A DNA stretch of 15,000 nt from Actinidia chinensis (GCA_009663005.1 VIGQ01000476.1:1-15000), one strand, 5' to 3'. Shown: positions 1 to 8,790, counted from the stretch's first letter. The notes: generated by a model not told the origin, from the sequence alone. Numbers and translations are program-made.

Positions 1-229
1 AATCCGGTGCTCCGTAAGAATGAAGAAGGTGTTGGTTTGTGCTTTGGCGTTGTCGTCTTCGTCTTTTTGGTGAAAGCACTTTGTAGGCTAAATAATTAAA
101 CGCGTGGAACAAACCGAAACAAAACATAGACTTGTCTTTGCTCACTTGCAGAGGTTAGGAAACCCCATTACCACTTCCGCTTTCTGAAGTTGTGTGTAGG
201 GCTGATGTGTAGTTCAATTTTTTTTTTTT
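1..229. other. Left-edge sequence without assignable gene
   Basis: This stretch has no counterpart elsewhere in the window. A 17-codon plus-strand frame at 20-73 begins MKKVLVCALALSSSS and then stops; it resembles a signal peptide but is too short to call a gene. On the minus strand the same bases read as a Lys/Thr/Pro-rich stretch that runs off the edge, so the end of an exon outside the window is possible. I infer no function. Confidence 0.3.
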
Positions 230-1400
230 AGTTTTTATTCTGATGATTTCATTGTAATATCTATACTTTTCTCCTGCAACTTAATAATTGTACAAAATTA
301 TATTCCTTGCCCCCTAAAACGCTAGTCGTTTTGTATAATTTTGTAACTTACATGATGTGCCTACACGTAAAACTCAAAAGACAGTAACGGAGTGTGACAC
401 ACAACTTAAATTATTTATATTGTAATTGATATTGATTGACTATTGATTTGTTATTTAAAAATCAATGTTATTTGGACAGGAATGATAGCTCTTGTTGAAG
501 TTTACAATATAAACAGTTTGAATCATCAAAATAGGTCCAAAACGAAGACTAAAATGCTTGGCCCGCACTTATACAGTCCAATTTTGGACTTCGCCTGGAT
601 CATTCGGAATTGAGAAAATTTCAATTGAGCAGTGAGTCTAAGATTTCATTTCATACAGCGTGGTGGCTTATAAATATGGGGAGACGGCAGTAAACATAAA
701 TATTAAGCGCATGAATTCTCAATATTAATATCTGATCCCAAACCCCACTTTCTTCTCTCCAAACACAGACTTTTTTATTGCCTGGACTGGGTTTTTCACT
801 CTCACAAAATTAATAATTTTTTATAATTATTGAAAATTATAATTTTTATTCACTTTGTTCAGGAATAAAATTACAATACTAGCAACCAAAAGTTTTTTAT
901 CCACACCCACCTCCACCACTTTATTGGTAACTCAATAACCAATAACTTTCTTGTTAATTTGGATAAGAGTTTATGGTAAGAGTCATCATTAGTTCTATTA
1001 GTTTGACCAAAGTTTTATTTTGATACTTATAGTTTTAATTTAACCAGTTAAGACTCTATAATTTGACAAAAATCTCATTTTAGTCCACCCAAATAGCCAT
1101 TTGTGTTGTCACACACTTCTTTCCCATAGAAATCGTTAACGGGTATTGATAAAATGACTACATTAGAACTAGATTAAAATTATAGAATTCAAATTCCTAA
1201 AATTAAAATTATAGAAACCATAGTTAATCAAACTACAGGGGACAAATGATAAAATTTACCAAAGAGTTTATTTTTGTGTTTTCAAACGTAAATGATAATT
1301 TATGTTTGTAAATCCAATTCATCATGAAGATCATCTAATACAAAAAGGTATCAATTGTATCAAATTAGTACCTTGTGCAATTTGGTATAATTAGTTTAAA
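230..1400. repeat. Segment Y, copy A (non-coding, duplicated at 9880-11650)
   Basis: This AT-rich non-coding segment is a diverged copy of 9880-11650, in the same order and orientation. Shared landmarks include a GTGTGACACA stretch (near 393 and 10024), the short palindrome at 575-590 matching 10216-10230, a TATAAATATG box (near 670 and 10312), a 'caggaataaaattacaat' block (near 861 and 10468) and a 'catagaaatcgtt' type block (near 1125 and 11333). Neither copy has a long frame. It could be an old mobile element or a fragment of intergenic DNA that inserted into a SAUR unit, but I see no clear terminal repeats. The left boundary is approximate. Confidence 0.6.
929..936. other. Likely empty insertion site matching the hAT MITE target
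   Basis: Block A reads 'aactcaat' here, at the place corresponding to the duplicated target 'gactcagt' that flanks the MITE at 10772-11130 in block B. Only one copy is present and no element follows. This fits insertion in block B after the A/B duplication. Alignment around this point is loose because block B also carries about 200 bp of extra sequence just to the left. Confidence 0.4.
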
Positions 1401-1774
1401 TGTGGTAATTTGATACTAATTTGTACAATTTTGTGCAATTGTACCCTAATAAACCAATCCCCTCATTGAATTCAAGAATCTATGATTCAAAACATTAACA
1501 GAACATCTTCTTTCAAGCCTAGGTTGATCCATGGATCGCATGGCACCTGACGCAATATCATCCAATCTGTGAAGTTTAAGGCTTAAACGTCCTCCAAAAT
1601 GCCAATGCTTCTACTTATCATACAAAAATACATTTCTTCTATCTTTAACCACTCAGTTTCACTGTCCACCTTAGCTAAACCTCGTTCTATTTTTATATTG
1701 ACTAGATAACGAAATTTTCTAATTTAAAAGTCCTTGTCCAAATGAAACATAAAGTTACGTGTAAAATTCACTTC
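1401..1774. other. Block A-only sequence with no recognisable gene
   Basis: Block B jumps from the equivalent of about 1395 straight to the equivalent of about 2345, so this DNA and the following relic are absent there. No frame of useful length, RNA gene or mobile-element end is visible. The part at 1690-1774 may be the decayed TATA-proximal promoter of the SAUR unit relic to its right, as it contains 'tttttatattgac', but I cannot align it securely. Confidence 0.3.
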
Positions 1775-2080
1775 AAAGTTTTGGAATGAGTGATGAAAGA
1801 AACGTAGCACTCAATGAACAAATGGTTTTGTCTTTCAATTATTATGAGCCATAGATCCAACTTGTGTTAGTTTGGAGCCATTATGCGCACCAACTTGCCT
1901 ACGAAGTCCTCCTTGAAAACTAAGGATGATGACAGAAGGTCTTTTTGAAGAACATTGTCTTTAGGAGCATCACTGGCTTGCCTACCGGTAAAATTAAACC
2001 CGGAAATGAATTTTCTTTTCATCAATGTAAAAGTAAGAGACATAGTATTAATGTGTTGTTAGACCAGAAAACACTGAAAT
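1775..2080 (-). pseudogene. Decapitated SAUR unit (upstream part only, no coding body)
   Basis: From about 1775 ('ttttggaatgagtgatgaa') this stretch follows the sequence upstream of the SAUR genes at 3314 and 12917: a TGGAATGAGTGGTGA block, a 'atggttttgtct' block near 1822, and 'gaacattgtctttaggagc' near 1950, which matches 13265. The expected SAUR coding body should lie to the left (lower coordinates) but is absent. The GGNCC/TGTCTC segment seen in the other units also appears deleted here. It is the remnant of a fifth SAUR unit and has no product. Confidence 0.5.
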
Positions 2081-2480
2081 GTGAGATTATCAGCTTTTGT
2101 GATATGTAGTTTTATGAAATTAACTACAGGAATTGGTGAAAATTTGGTGCTTGGGGGGGCCCGAATGAGGGGATTTTCTAAGTTGTACAGAAAACAACAT
2201 AACCTATGTGCGGAATTGTCATGGGTTGCCCCGCATTTTCTAATAGCCAATTTGGATGTGGATCATATTAGGTCCTACTAGTCCCATGGTTTTATGAGAT
2301 AAAGTTTTTTTTGTCTCGTGATATTGGATGTATTCGGACATCTAGCGGACCAAATCCCGTCCACTGGAAAATGATGACTTCTGTCATAAGAATGATGTCA
2401 GAACGAACCCATGACGGGTCAAACCATAATCACATTTCCTTCTGACACCTAAATTTAATGACATTCGATACTCCACCATG
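2081..2480. repeat. Segment X (SAUR far-upstream module), first copy
   Basis: This matches 3795-4100 and 13395-13680: a 'ggtgcttggg' block near 2147, a G/C-rich 'ggcccgaatgagggga' block, a 'gatattggatgtattcgga' block near 2320, and 'cccatgac' near 2408. In the other two places it lies upstream of a minus-strand SAUR, so here it belongs to the decapitated unit at 1775. Short frames on both strands are not conserved between copies and are not taken as genes. Confidence 0.55.
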
Positions 2481-2900
2481 ACCTATTAATTTTCCTCCCC
2501 TGGGGGCATCGGGGATTTTGAGTTGTAGTCCTTTTAATGAACTTAAAAATGACTTCTTATGTCCTCAAATCTAGACCGTTTAGTCTTTGGTTCACACAGG
2601 ATTGTTGATACTACTAACGTAAAGGCAGGGCTTTTCGTAAATAACCGCTCCTTTCTATATTCATCACCAAACCCCAAGAGACATATTCAACCATCACCAT
2701 ATGAAATTTCCAAATTGGGAGTGTGGTTGGGTCAATCAGGTTTTAAAGTTCCTGTGAAAGATTGGCTACAATGGAATTTTCACAATCCGCGCAAAAGAAA
2801 GAACCAAGCATGAAGTAAACTCTACTTAGAGAATGACAAATAATTTTCTATATACAGGTTACAGCATTTTAATGCATTTTCTGCCTCCAATCCTCATGGA
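2481..2900. repeat. SAUR 3'-flank spacer, copy with internal deletion
   Basis: Related to spacers at 4880-5600, 11840-12550 and 14440-15000. It carries 'gttgtagtccttttaatgaac', then jumps near 2620 to the 'ctcctttctatattcatc' and 'catatgaaatttccaaattgg' blocks. The roughly 290 bp between these in block B (about 11930-12218) are absent. The TATA-like 'atataaag' of block B (12234) reads 'cgtaaata' here. An 84-codon plus-strand frame at 2559-2813 has no recognisable motif and is not preserved in the other spacer copies, so it is probably chance. Confidence 0.55.
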
Positions 2901-3010
2901 AGAATCTTTTGTATGAAACAAAGGAAAAGAAATACAAAGCTGTACCATTATGGTGATTTATGCTTTACAAAATTTGGTGTTAGCTTAGTAATGCCAACTG
3001 TCTTCTCTCA

Positions 3011-3314
3011 TTAATCAAATCCACCCAATTTAGAAGTGAGTCGATGAAGATGTCTCCCCTCCTCCGCAAGGAATGTAGACCGCCCAGTGGCTGATCAAAA
3101 CCAAATTCTTCTCAGCTTGACTTCACAAGTCTTGGAATGAGGTTGGTTCAATACGATATCGAACTACAAAATCGTTTCTTTTCGCTCTCTCCAACATAAA
3201 CTGCAAAATAAACCCTTTGGGAACTCTACTCTGCTGCTGAAGTGCTTTGCTTGCTAATGCTTAATACCGTCTAAGGATTTTTTTGGCAGAATATACGAGG
3301 CTACGAATAGCCAT
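3011..3314 (-). pseudogene. SAUR 1: SAUR-family auxin-responsive protein, frame-broken
   Basis: SAURs are small, usually intronless plant proteins. Known family members bind and inhibit PP2C-D phosphatases, which keeps plasma-membrane H+-ATPases active and promotes cell expansion. Here the ATG at 3312-3314 opens MAIR, then A-KKILRR, and stops at codon 18. In a second frame FAVYVGESEKKRF is clean. EEFGFDQPLGGL follows after further shifts, and the C-terminal TSKLGGFD ends with TAA at 3011-3013. The span of 304 bp is about right for a SAUR of 95-100 residues, so little is missing; the frame is broken by small indels rather than large loss. It may be a pseudogene, or a real gene seen through sequencing error. 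It is the block A partner of the SAUR at 12615-12917. Confidence 0.85.
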
Positions 3315-3700
3315 TGTTTTCAGTGGTATATCTCCCTAAACAAAACAAAAAAGAATAACCGACTTTTAAATGGGTGAAAGCTTGCAAGTGAAGAATGTGA
3401 GGGTGTTTTGGCTATTGAACTCACCGGTGCTTCATATTATGATGAACGAATTATGTGAAAATTCCATGTGATCTGGAATGATGTATCTGGAATGATTGGT
3501 TAAGGGAGATGAGATTGGGGCCTACTTTATTTGTAGACATTAGCACACATGAGGAACACATGGTTCTGTCTCGAATTGTTTAGAGATAGACCAAACTGTG
3601 GTGGTGTTTGAAAGCAATTATCCCTCCACTTACATGCCCATTGAAAGTTAAAGATGGAATGAAAGAAGTTTTTTCTGAGAACAGTCATTGAGGCATATAA
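3315..3700 (-). promoter_or_regulatory. SAUR 1 promoter region (degenerate TATA, TGTCTA hexamer)
   Basis: The region aligns with the other SAUR upstream regions. At the position where the others have a TATA box, about 120 bp upstream of the ATG (3434-3440), it reads ATAATAT on the minus strand. The hexamer at the auxin-element position (3534-3539) is TGTCTA rather than TGTCTC, followed by a GGCCCC stretch in place of GGACCC. A TGTCTC does occur on the plus strand at about 3567. Known biology: TGTCTC is the classic ARF-binding element, and SAUR promoters also carry a GGTCCCAT-type element. Confidence 0.55.
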
Positions 3701-4224
3701 ATGGCTCTAGTAAAATTCATCCGAACTGAAGCTTTTGTTAGTAATATAGAAGACAATTATATTATTCGTCTTGCTAGACAAGTAAGCATAAAATATAATT
3801 TATGAGCTCATGTGATGATGTAGTTTAAGATAGCTACAAATCAGGCATTTGTTATAATTTGTGCTTGGGCCCAAATAGGGGACTGCTATAGTGAACAGAA
3901 GACAAAATCAACCTAACTGTGGATTTACCTAGAAATAAAGTGTCTTGCATTGTGATATTGGATATATCCTAAAATGATCCAGTTAGACATCATAGGCAGG
4001 ACAAATTTTTTGCAATTGAAAAAACGAATTCAGTTAGAAGAATGATTCAATGACCCATGACAGTGTCACCCAATTCTATTTCCTATCAGAACTTTCAAAT
4101 TTATGAAGTTTCAGAGCGTTATCACAATGCTATTATTTTTCCTGGATAGAGGTTGCCTCCACCTCAGTGCCATACACGAGAGAAGGTGGCGGGGATAGAA
4201 CTGGCTGACATTCACGGAAGTCTT
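3701..4224. repeat. Segment X (SAUR far-upstream module), second copy
   Basis: Collinear with 13262-13790 in block B and related to 2081-2480. It holds the 'gcttgggcccaaatagggg' block near 3863, 'gatattggatatatcc' near 3953 and 'cccatgacagtgtc' near 4053. No gene is visible. Its conservation in three places reflects duplication; nothing here shows a function. Confidence 0.6.
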
Positions 4225-4440
4225 AATAGTGTGATACACTGATACCCCATCCCACATCGGTGATATAAGATCTATTAGTTTTGGTATGTAATGTATTAAG
4301 TGGCCTACTACTATAACTCTGAGTTAAGCCTTTTAGGTCAGTGGTTAGGCTCGAAAAATTTACTGGGCCAGTGATTCTCCGCTTGGGGGTCGTAACTCGT
4401 AACATGAAATTTCGGCGAGTCCCCGCTGGGATTCGGAGAA
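4225..4440. mobile_element. Possible LTR/TRIM-like remnant with CCCACATCGG motif, copy A
   Basis: The CCCACATCGG decamer (4251-4260), followed by 'gatataagatctatt' and 'ttaagtggcctactacta', has the look of the LTRs of plant Copia and TRIM elements, many of which carry this motif. The phrase 'gggtcgtaactcgtaac' follows near 4386. I see no TG/CA-bounded pair of LTRs, no clear TGGTATCAGAGC-type primer binding site and no reverse transcriptase, so this would be a fragment or solo remnant. It was duplicated with its surroundings (13795-14015). Confidence 0.35.
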
Positions 4441-4875
4441 TGCTCCATAGTTTTGTTGTTTGTGTTTTTTTTGCATTTTTGTAGTTCCTCAACCTGACGG
4501 CATTGGTCTGCGGAATTATAGCGTAGGACTGAACAAACATTATCAATGTAGATAGACCAGAAGAGTGGGAACCTCACCAACCATTTCCAATTTATCTTCG
4601 TTACGAGATGCATGAAATCTGCGCAAATCAGATGAAGGACTTGGTACTGTAAATAGAAATGTGGAGTGAAGTTTATGACACTGGAGAAGAATTTTACAGA
4701 AACTTCTCCATCCAGATATGAAGACACGCTCCATTACGCTAAACTAAAGCTAGCGACATCAGATAGTCTTCTCAGAATAACGCCCAATTTTACGTATTAA
4801 TGGGTGTCTGGGATGGAAGAATTAAATACATACCGACCATGAAGTCTTTTCTAAGAAAAATAAAATTCCTTTTGT
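4441..4875. other. Unassigned duplicated intergenic sequence, copy A
   Basis: This stretch is collinear with about 14016-14440 in block B ('gaccagaagagt', 'ctgggatgg' and other blocks). Overlapping minus-strand frames of 63-129 codons cover 4223-4734, but they lack family motifs, and the equivalent frames are broken in block B. I therefore do not call them genes. The segment may belong to the same mobile-element remnant as its left neighbour. Confidence 0.35.
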
Positions 4876-5600
4876 CATAGGTCCCCCCCAAAAAGCCCCT
4901 TGCCAATCTACATATCCCGCCAGAATGGGGTTTCCCAGCTACAACTGCAGCTTGTTGAGATTGTAGTCTCTTTAGTAAGACCTTAATGGCTCATTTCTAT
5001 CTCAAATATTACACATTCCTTGTTTTGTGTGTGTGGTATGAATGTTAACTCTACTCGCATAATAAGTCAGAAGAGAGGGGTTTGCAATCGCCAAAGTCAA
5101 ACATCAGGGACCATAATTCTGAACTGAGAAGCGTGCAGTTGGTGTTTTGAGTTACCAGATTTAATTAATTCCTCTATGTGTTTTTATCAGCGCCCAACAC
5201 CCAACAATCTTTCAAATGCCTTATTCTATTCTAACTACATAACCAGCGCTGAACTCTACCGAAAACATCACTAACTAAGACGCTTCTCTTATAAAGATTG
5301 ACTCTTCTATATATTCAATCCACTGAAACCTCTAAAAAAGACGAATTCAATCATCCCAACATGAAATTTCACATTGGAATTTTGTTAATCAACCAGTTTA
5401 CATTTCTCGTGAACATGGGTCATGAGTTTGTGAAACGTGGAAGCATAACCATTTGCAAACCAATGACCAAATCGTATATCAATTCAACGTAAAATGGGCA
5501 AGTAAACTTTACAAGTTTATATGACTAAAAAAAATCCATCACTGAACTGAGCATTTCCTTTAATTTGAGAGAATACATCAATTTCTATTTATAAACATCA
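4876..5600 (+). repeat. SAUR 3'-flank spacer with TATA-like motif, copy A2
   Basis: This copy closely matches 14440-15000. Conserved blocks in order are: 'ggtcccc' (GGTCCCAT in block B), 'tgcagcttgttgag', a TG microsatellite near 5022, 'accagattt', 'cctctatg', and 'cttataaagattgactcttc' followed by 'tatatattcaat' and an ATGAAATTTCACATTGG start (ATG at 5361). The layout on the plus strand looks like a promoter followed by a start codon, but the frame from that ATG is short (to 5492) and its block B counterpart stops early. It could be a decayed plus-strand gene, a non-coding transcript, or plain spacer. Confidence 0.5.
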
Positions 5601-5663
5601 ATGACATTCTTTACAAATTGTGTTAGCTAAGGTATGGTATCAATGTCCTCTATTTTCATTGAA

Positions 5664-5997
5664 TCATATCCTCCCCAACCCTAGAATGAAAAAAAAAAAA
5701 AAAATGATCATGAGATGTCTCTCGCAGGGAATGGTAAGACCCGCCCATTTGATGACAAAAACCAATTCTTCTCCGCTTGACATACCAAGTCTTGGAATGA
5801 AGGCTGGTTCAAGTACGATATGGACTACAAATCGCTTCTTCTTTTCGCTCCTCGACTTCTTTCTCCAACTAAACTTGCAAAATAAAACCCTGTGGAACAG
5901 CGACTGCTGCTTGAAATCGCTTTGCTTGTTTTCCGATAAAGACCGTCTAGGAGTTGGTTGTTTGGCATGAATAAATCCGATGCATTCGAATAGCCAT
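5664..5997 (-). pseudogene. SAUR 2: SAUR-family auxin-responsive protein, frame-broken
   Basis: The ATG at 5995-5997 gives MAIRMHRIYS, close to the family N-terminus, before the frame is lost at about codon 17. The phosphatase-interaction SAUR core is visible in pieces: VGE, then an insertion of about a dozen bases rich in GA, then KKRF, 'EEL-F' in place of EEFGF, and GLTIPCE. After TIPC the tail that should read roughly IDLTSRLGG is split by a run of 16 adenines (5689-5704). Homology resumes beyond the run to about 5664. This copy therefore has both frameshifts and a low-complexity expansion in its C-terminal codons, and is the most damaged of the four at the tail. Its promoter still looks sound. 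Confidence 0.78.
5689..5704. repeat. A16 homopolymer inside the SAUR 2 tail
   Basis: Sixteen consecutive A on the plus strand (T16 on the coding strand) lie where SAURs 1, 3 and 4 have the codons after TIPCxED(I/F). The other copies have no run here. Confidence 0.8.
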
Positions 5998-6240
5998 TGT
6001 TTTCACTGGGTATATCTCTGCGACCAAAACAAGAAATGGTTTAAAGGATTTTTAGGAACAGTGAAAGCCTGTGTAAGGAAGATTTTGAAGCGGGTGTTGA
6101 TTGACCAATGATAGCTATATATCTCAAAGGGATGTGGAAGATCCTTGATCTGGAATGAGTGGTGAGGGAGATGAGAATGGGGTCCTACCGAGAGACAATT
6201 CACATGAATCAAAAATGATTCTGTCTTCAATTGATTTCAA
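5998..6240 (-). promoter_or_regulatory. SAUR 2 promoter region (TATA box and TGTCTC element)
   Basis: A TATATA box lies at 6116-6122, about 120 bp upstream of the ATG. TGTCTC on the minus strand (6192-6197), about 70 bp further out, is followed by AGGACCCCAT (6178-6187). This pairing of TGTCTC with a GGACCC/GGTCCC-type element matches the auxin-responsive module described for soybean SAUR promoters. Homology with the other SAUR upstream regions ends at about 6240. Confidence 0.65.
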
Positions 6241-7194
6241 ATTTAAGTCAAACCCAACTTAATATTAGCTAAGAAACATAATGGCCCTACAACTTTGGGC
6301 AACTAGTCCCCTGCCTAACAGAAATTGACCCATGGGAGAAATAGAAAGGATAGTAATGACCCTCATGTTGTTTAATGTGGCAGTATAGCCTCACTGTGAA
6401 GTTTTCTAATGCTGCTAGAACATTAACTGGTGGGTGGCTTATGGTGAAAAACATATACGACAACAATGAACACTGGAACTGAAACACTCAAGTTTTTTGT
6501 AGAAACCAAAGTGTTTTACACTTGGATGACTGTGGGGCCGGTATATATACAAGTAATTGGATCTATTGAAAAAAGCCACACATGTACAAGGCATTCACAT
6601 GGAGATTCCGTTTATATGACGTCAAGGCGCTCAGCTACATCAAGTTTTCTTGCATTTTTGGACTGGAAAAAACATTTTGACCATCATTTCACATAATTTC
6701 AGAACTAAATGATAAATAAACCTGTAGGAGCAGCTCAATATATTGGCTATCCTAGCAAGTACTTCTTTACCTATAAATCTCTTGTTAGGGAATATATATG
6801 TTTGAATACAACGAAACTAACTACTACAACCATGGACAAATCTCACAACTTAGTAAATTACCCTCAGTTTTAATAGTCCTTTTTGAAACTCGATTTCTTC
6901 CAGTCCAAGGAACTGACTAATCATGGGACAATCCCACTTTCCACTAGCAGGACCTGATTAAAGCTGAGAAAATGCCCCAATATGACTGGCCAACTTAAGA
7001 ATTATAGGGCGGCTAAGAGATTTGAACTCACGACCTGGAAGGGACTTACCCAACTCAAAGTTTTAAGCGTTGAAGAAGGATGTTAAACTGTTAATTTCAC
7101 ATCCTCGATCATAATAGAACAGCTTGACTCGAGCACTACACTCTTCTTAGTATAAATTGAACAAACATACTTATAAACATTTCAGAAGAAAGAG
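6241..7194. other. Segment found once, between SAUR 2 and the tandem duplication
   Basis: I could not match this region to the other spacers. A 76-codon plus-strand frame (6466-6696) and a 66-codon minus-strand frame (6287-6487) show no family motif. TGACGTCA, a perfect bZIP-type palindrome, is at 6617-6624. Near 7019-7041 there is a tRNA-like B-box look-alike, noted separately. Confidence 0.35.
7005..7085 (-). repeat. Possible SINE or tRNA-derived remnant
   Basis: On the minus strand, 'CCAGGTCGTGAGTTCAAATC' (7019-7038) resembles a pol III B box (GTTCAAATC) in the context usual for plant tRNA-derived SINEs. The A box upstream ('TTGAGTTGGGTAAGTC') is only a rough fit. I see no poly-A tail or target duplication. 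It does not fold as a clear tRNA. Confidence 0.2.
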
Positions 7195-7446
7195 GTTACT
7201 CCAATCCAAACACACTCCCTTAAGTATATGAACAATCATATCGTACGGACATATAAAGAGAAAGAGGTTATGCATTTCAAATTTGACTGCCTACCATACC
7301 TTATCACTCTTCCTTGAGAAGGGTTACTCAAGTCCAAACCACTCCTCTTAAGTATAATGAAACAATCATAGCTTACGGACATATCAGAAGAAAGAGGTTT
7401 GCAATTTCAAATTTAACTGCCAGGACCAGACCTTATCAAATCTTCC
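7195..7446. repeat. Tandem duplication, two units of about 126 bp
   Basis: Unit 1 (about 7195-7315) and unit 2 (about 7321-7446) both run from 'ggttactc' through 'cttaagtat', 'acaatcat', 'acggacatat', 'agaaagaggtt', 'tttcaaattt' and 'ccttatca' to 'tcttcc'. They differ by scattered substitutions and one-base indels. The 'agaggtttgcaat' end resembles the start of the other SAUR spacers (near 5077 and 11951), so the unit is probably derived from spacer DNA. Confidence 0.75.
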
Positions 7447-8139
7447 GTGTCTCCCTATGAACCAAGCAATTTCGTTAAATGTATGTTTATATCCATGACC
7501 CCGATTAAACTCAACAAAACACACCAGAATAACCTCTCTCTTGCTATAATCCAAAAAGCGCAGAACTTTCCAATTAAGGCTGACTTTTAAATATTTTTTT
7601 CAACCATTAAAACCCAAAAACTTGAATGTTTAGCACAACCATTTCCCTCGTCCATGCGTAGCTTCTTTCGCACAGGCACGTATTGTGAGCTTTGAGTAGT
7701 GTTCATCAAGATTTTTCTCAAATATATATGATCATCATTGATTACGCACGAACTATCAATTCAGTTCTTTCTTGACTTTCCAAATTGGATTTGTGAGTTA
7801 ACCACACGTTTTACCATTTCTAGTTGGAAAATGGCTCAGTACGACGCAGCAAAAGCCCGGAAGCATAACCACTTTACGAAACCAAGATCCAACATATCCT
7901 AAGCAATGCAATGAAAAAATGCAACATGCCAAAACTACATTACTACCAGAGACAAAATTCAAAGAAGCCCGTAAGCATTTTCCTTTAATGTGAGAATGGC
8001 ATAACCCACCTCTGGCTTGTAATATTCTGATAACATCCCGATAAAAAAAACATCGTTTCTCCCGCATGCAATTTTGAGTAAAAAAGAAATAAAGAAGGCC
8101 ATGGACAAATTGTGTTTATGCAGTGTAACTCTAGATGAA
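7447..8139. other. Intergenic DNA downstream of SAUR 3
   Basis: No gene is recognised. The minus-strand frames at 7798-8067 and 7959-8174 are mostly 3' flank of SAUR 3; the second reads through the SAUR tail out of frame (ISLLDWVD for the expected DLTSRLGG). The 3' transcribed region of SAUR 3 should lie just left of 8140. I could not recognise a clear DST mRNA-instability element there. Confidence 0.4.
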
Positions 8140-8436
8140 TCATAATCCACCCAATCGAGAAGTGAGATCAACAAAGATATCTTCTTGCAGGGAATGGTGA
8201 GACACCCATTGGATAATCAAAAACCCAAATTTCTTCCTCAGATTGACTTAAAAAAGTCTTGAATAAGGCTGGCTCAAGTATGCTATTGGAACTTACAAAT
8301 CGCTTCTTTTCGCTCTCCCCCACATATTTGCCACATAACCTTGGAACATCTAATGCTCTGCAATGCTTTGCTTGTGGCTGATGAACAACCTCTAAGGATT
8401 TGTTTGGCATGAATAATCCGAGCTACGAATGGCCAT
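8140..8436 (-). pseudogene. SAUR 3: SAUR-family auxin-responsive protein, frame-broken
   Basis: The ATG at 8434-8436 (MAIRS) and the TGA at 8140-8142 (frame DLTSRLGGL) are both at the expected family positions and lie 297 bp apart, exactly 99 codons. Between them the reading frame shifts several times. One open stretch (8168-8410) contains YVGESEKKRFV, the most diagnostic SAUR block, and then FDYPMGV, matching the FDHPMGG block. The CHCR-type pocket typical of some SAURs is not visible. The total length being a multiple of three with indels inside means gains and losses cancel. That suits either recent pseudogenisation or read error. Alone of the four, it sits between blocks A and B. Confidence 0.85.
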
Positions 8437-8790
8437 TTTTTTCAATGGTTTATGTCCCTAACAGAGGAAAGATACAGTCTTGGGAACAGTTTGAAAGCTT
8501 GCCAGTGAAGAATGTTAGTTTTGTTTGGCTCGAGACTGACTGAATGCATAGATATATAGATAGACAGAGGTATGTAGAAATCTCTGATACTGGAATGAGT
8601 GGTGGAAGGGAGATGAGAAATGGGTCCTAATGAGAGACATCTCGTACCATAAGGAAATCACATGGTTGTCCTTCCACCTTTCAATCACGAATATTTAGAG
8701 TGTTATAGACCAAACGTGTGATTGGTTGAAAAACTCATGCCCCCACCGCCTTGGTACATTGAGCCGTCAAGGCCCCATTGAGATTAGAGG
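8437..8790 (-). promoter_or_regulatory. SAUR 3 promoter region (TATA box and TGTCTC element)
   Basis: TATATA is at 8553-8558, about 117 bp upstream of the ATG. TGTCTC on the minus strand is at 8634-8639, followed by AGGACCCAT (8620-8628). The order, spacing and sequence match the SAUR 2 promoter, and this is the best preserved auxin-element pair in the window. Upstream homology with SAURs 1 and 4 continues to about 8790 ('ccccattgag' near 8772). Confidence 0.7.

Larger units (their letters stand above)
2345..5600. repeat. Block A of the ~9.3-kb-spaced direct duplication (SAUR 1 part)
   Basis: This is collinear with 11655-15000 in block B: spacer, SAUR 1 / SAUR 4, promoter, segment X, CCCACATCGG segment, and a second spacer. 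Divergence is moderate, with both substitutions and many single-base indels. The main structural difference is about 290 bp of spacer missing near 2620 in block A. Block B reaches the window edge, so the true right end of the duplication is not visible. Confidence 0.8.

Noticed and set aside
20..73. 17-codon frame resembling a signal peptide (MKKVLVCALALSSSS)
   Set aside because: It stops immediately and has no downstream mature part; probably chance.
2559..2813. 84-codon plus-strand frame in the SAUR 1 spacer
   Set aside because: The related spacers at 12220-12420, 5290-5500 and 14830-15000 do not keep the frame, and no motif is recognisable.
4223..4734. Overlapping minus-strand frames of 107, 129 and 63 codons
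   Set aside because: They overlap one another in different frames, show no family motif, and the equivalent frames are not open in the duplicated copy at about 13800-14300.
5620..5970. 116-codon plus-strand frame
   Set aside because: It is antisense to SAUR 2, which has clear conserved blocks on the minus strand.
6466..6696. 76-codon plus-strand frame
   Set aside because: No motif, no paralogue in the window, and no promoter or splice context that I can support.
7005..7085. A true tRNA gene on the minus strand
   Set aside because: Only a B-box-like string is present; no cloverleaf, anticodon arm or CCA-proximal acceptor stem can be drawn.
7195..7446. CRISPR-like or satellite array
   Set aside because: There are only two long adjacent units with no spacers, which is a simple tandem duplication.
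8080..8139. Possible DST mRNA-instability element in the SAUR 3 3' flank
   Set aside because: SAUR transcripts often carry DST elements, but I could not find the ATAGATTG-type core with its flanking conserved parts.
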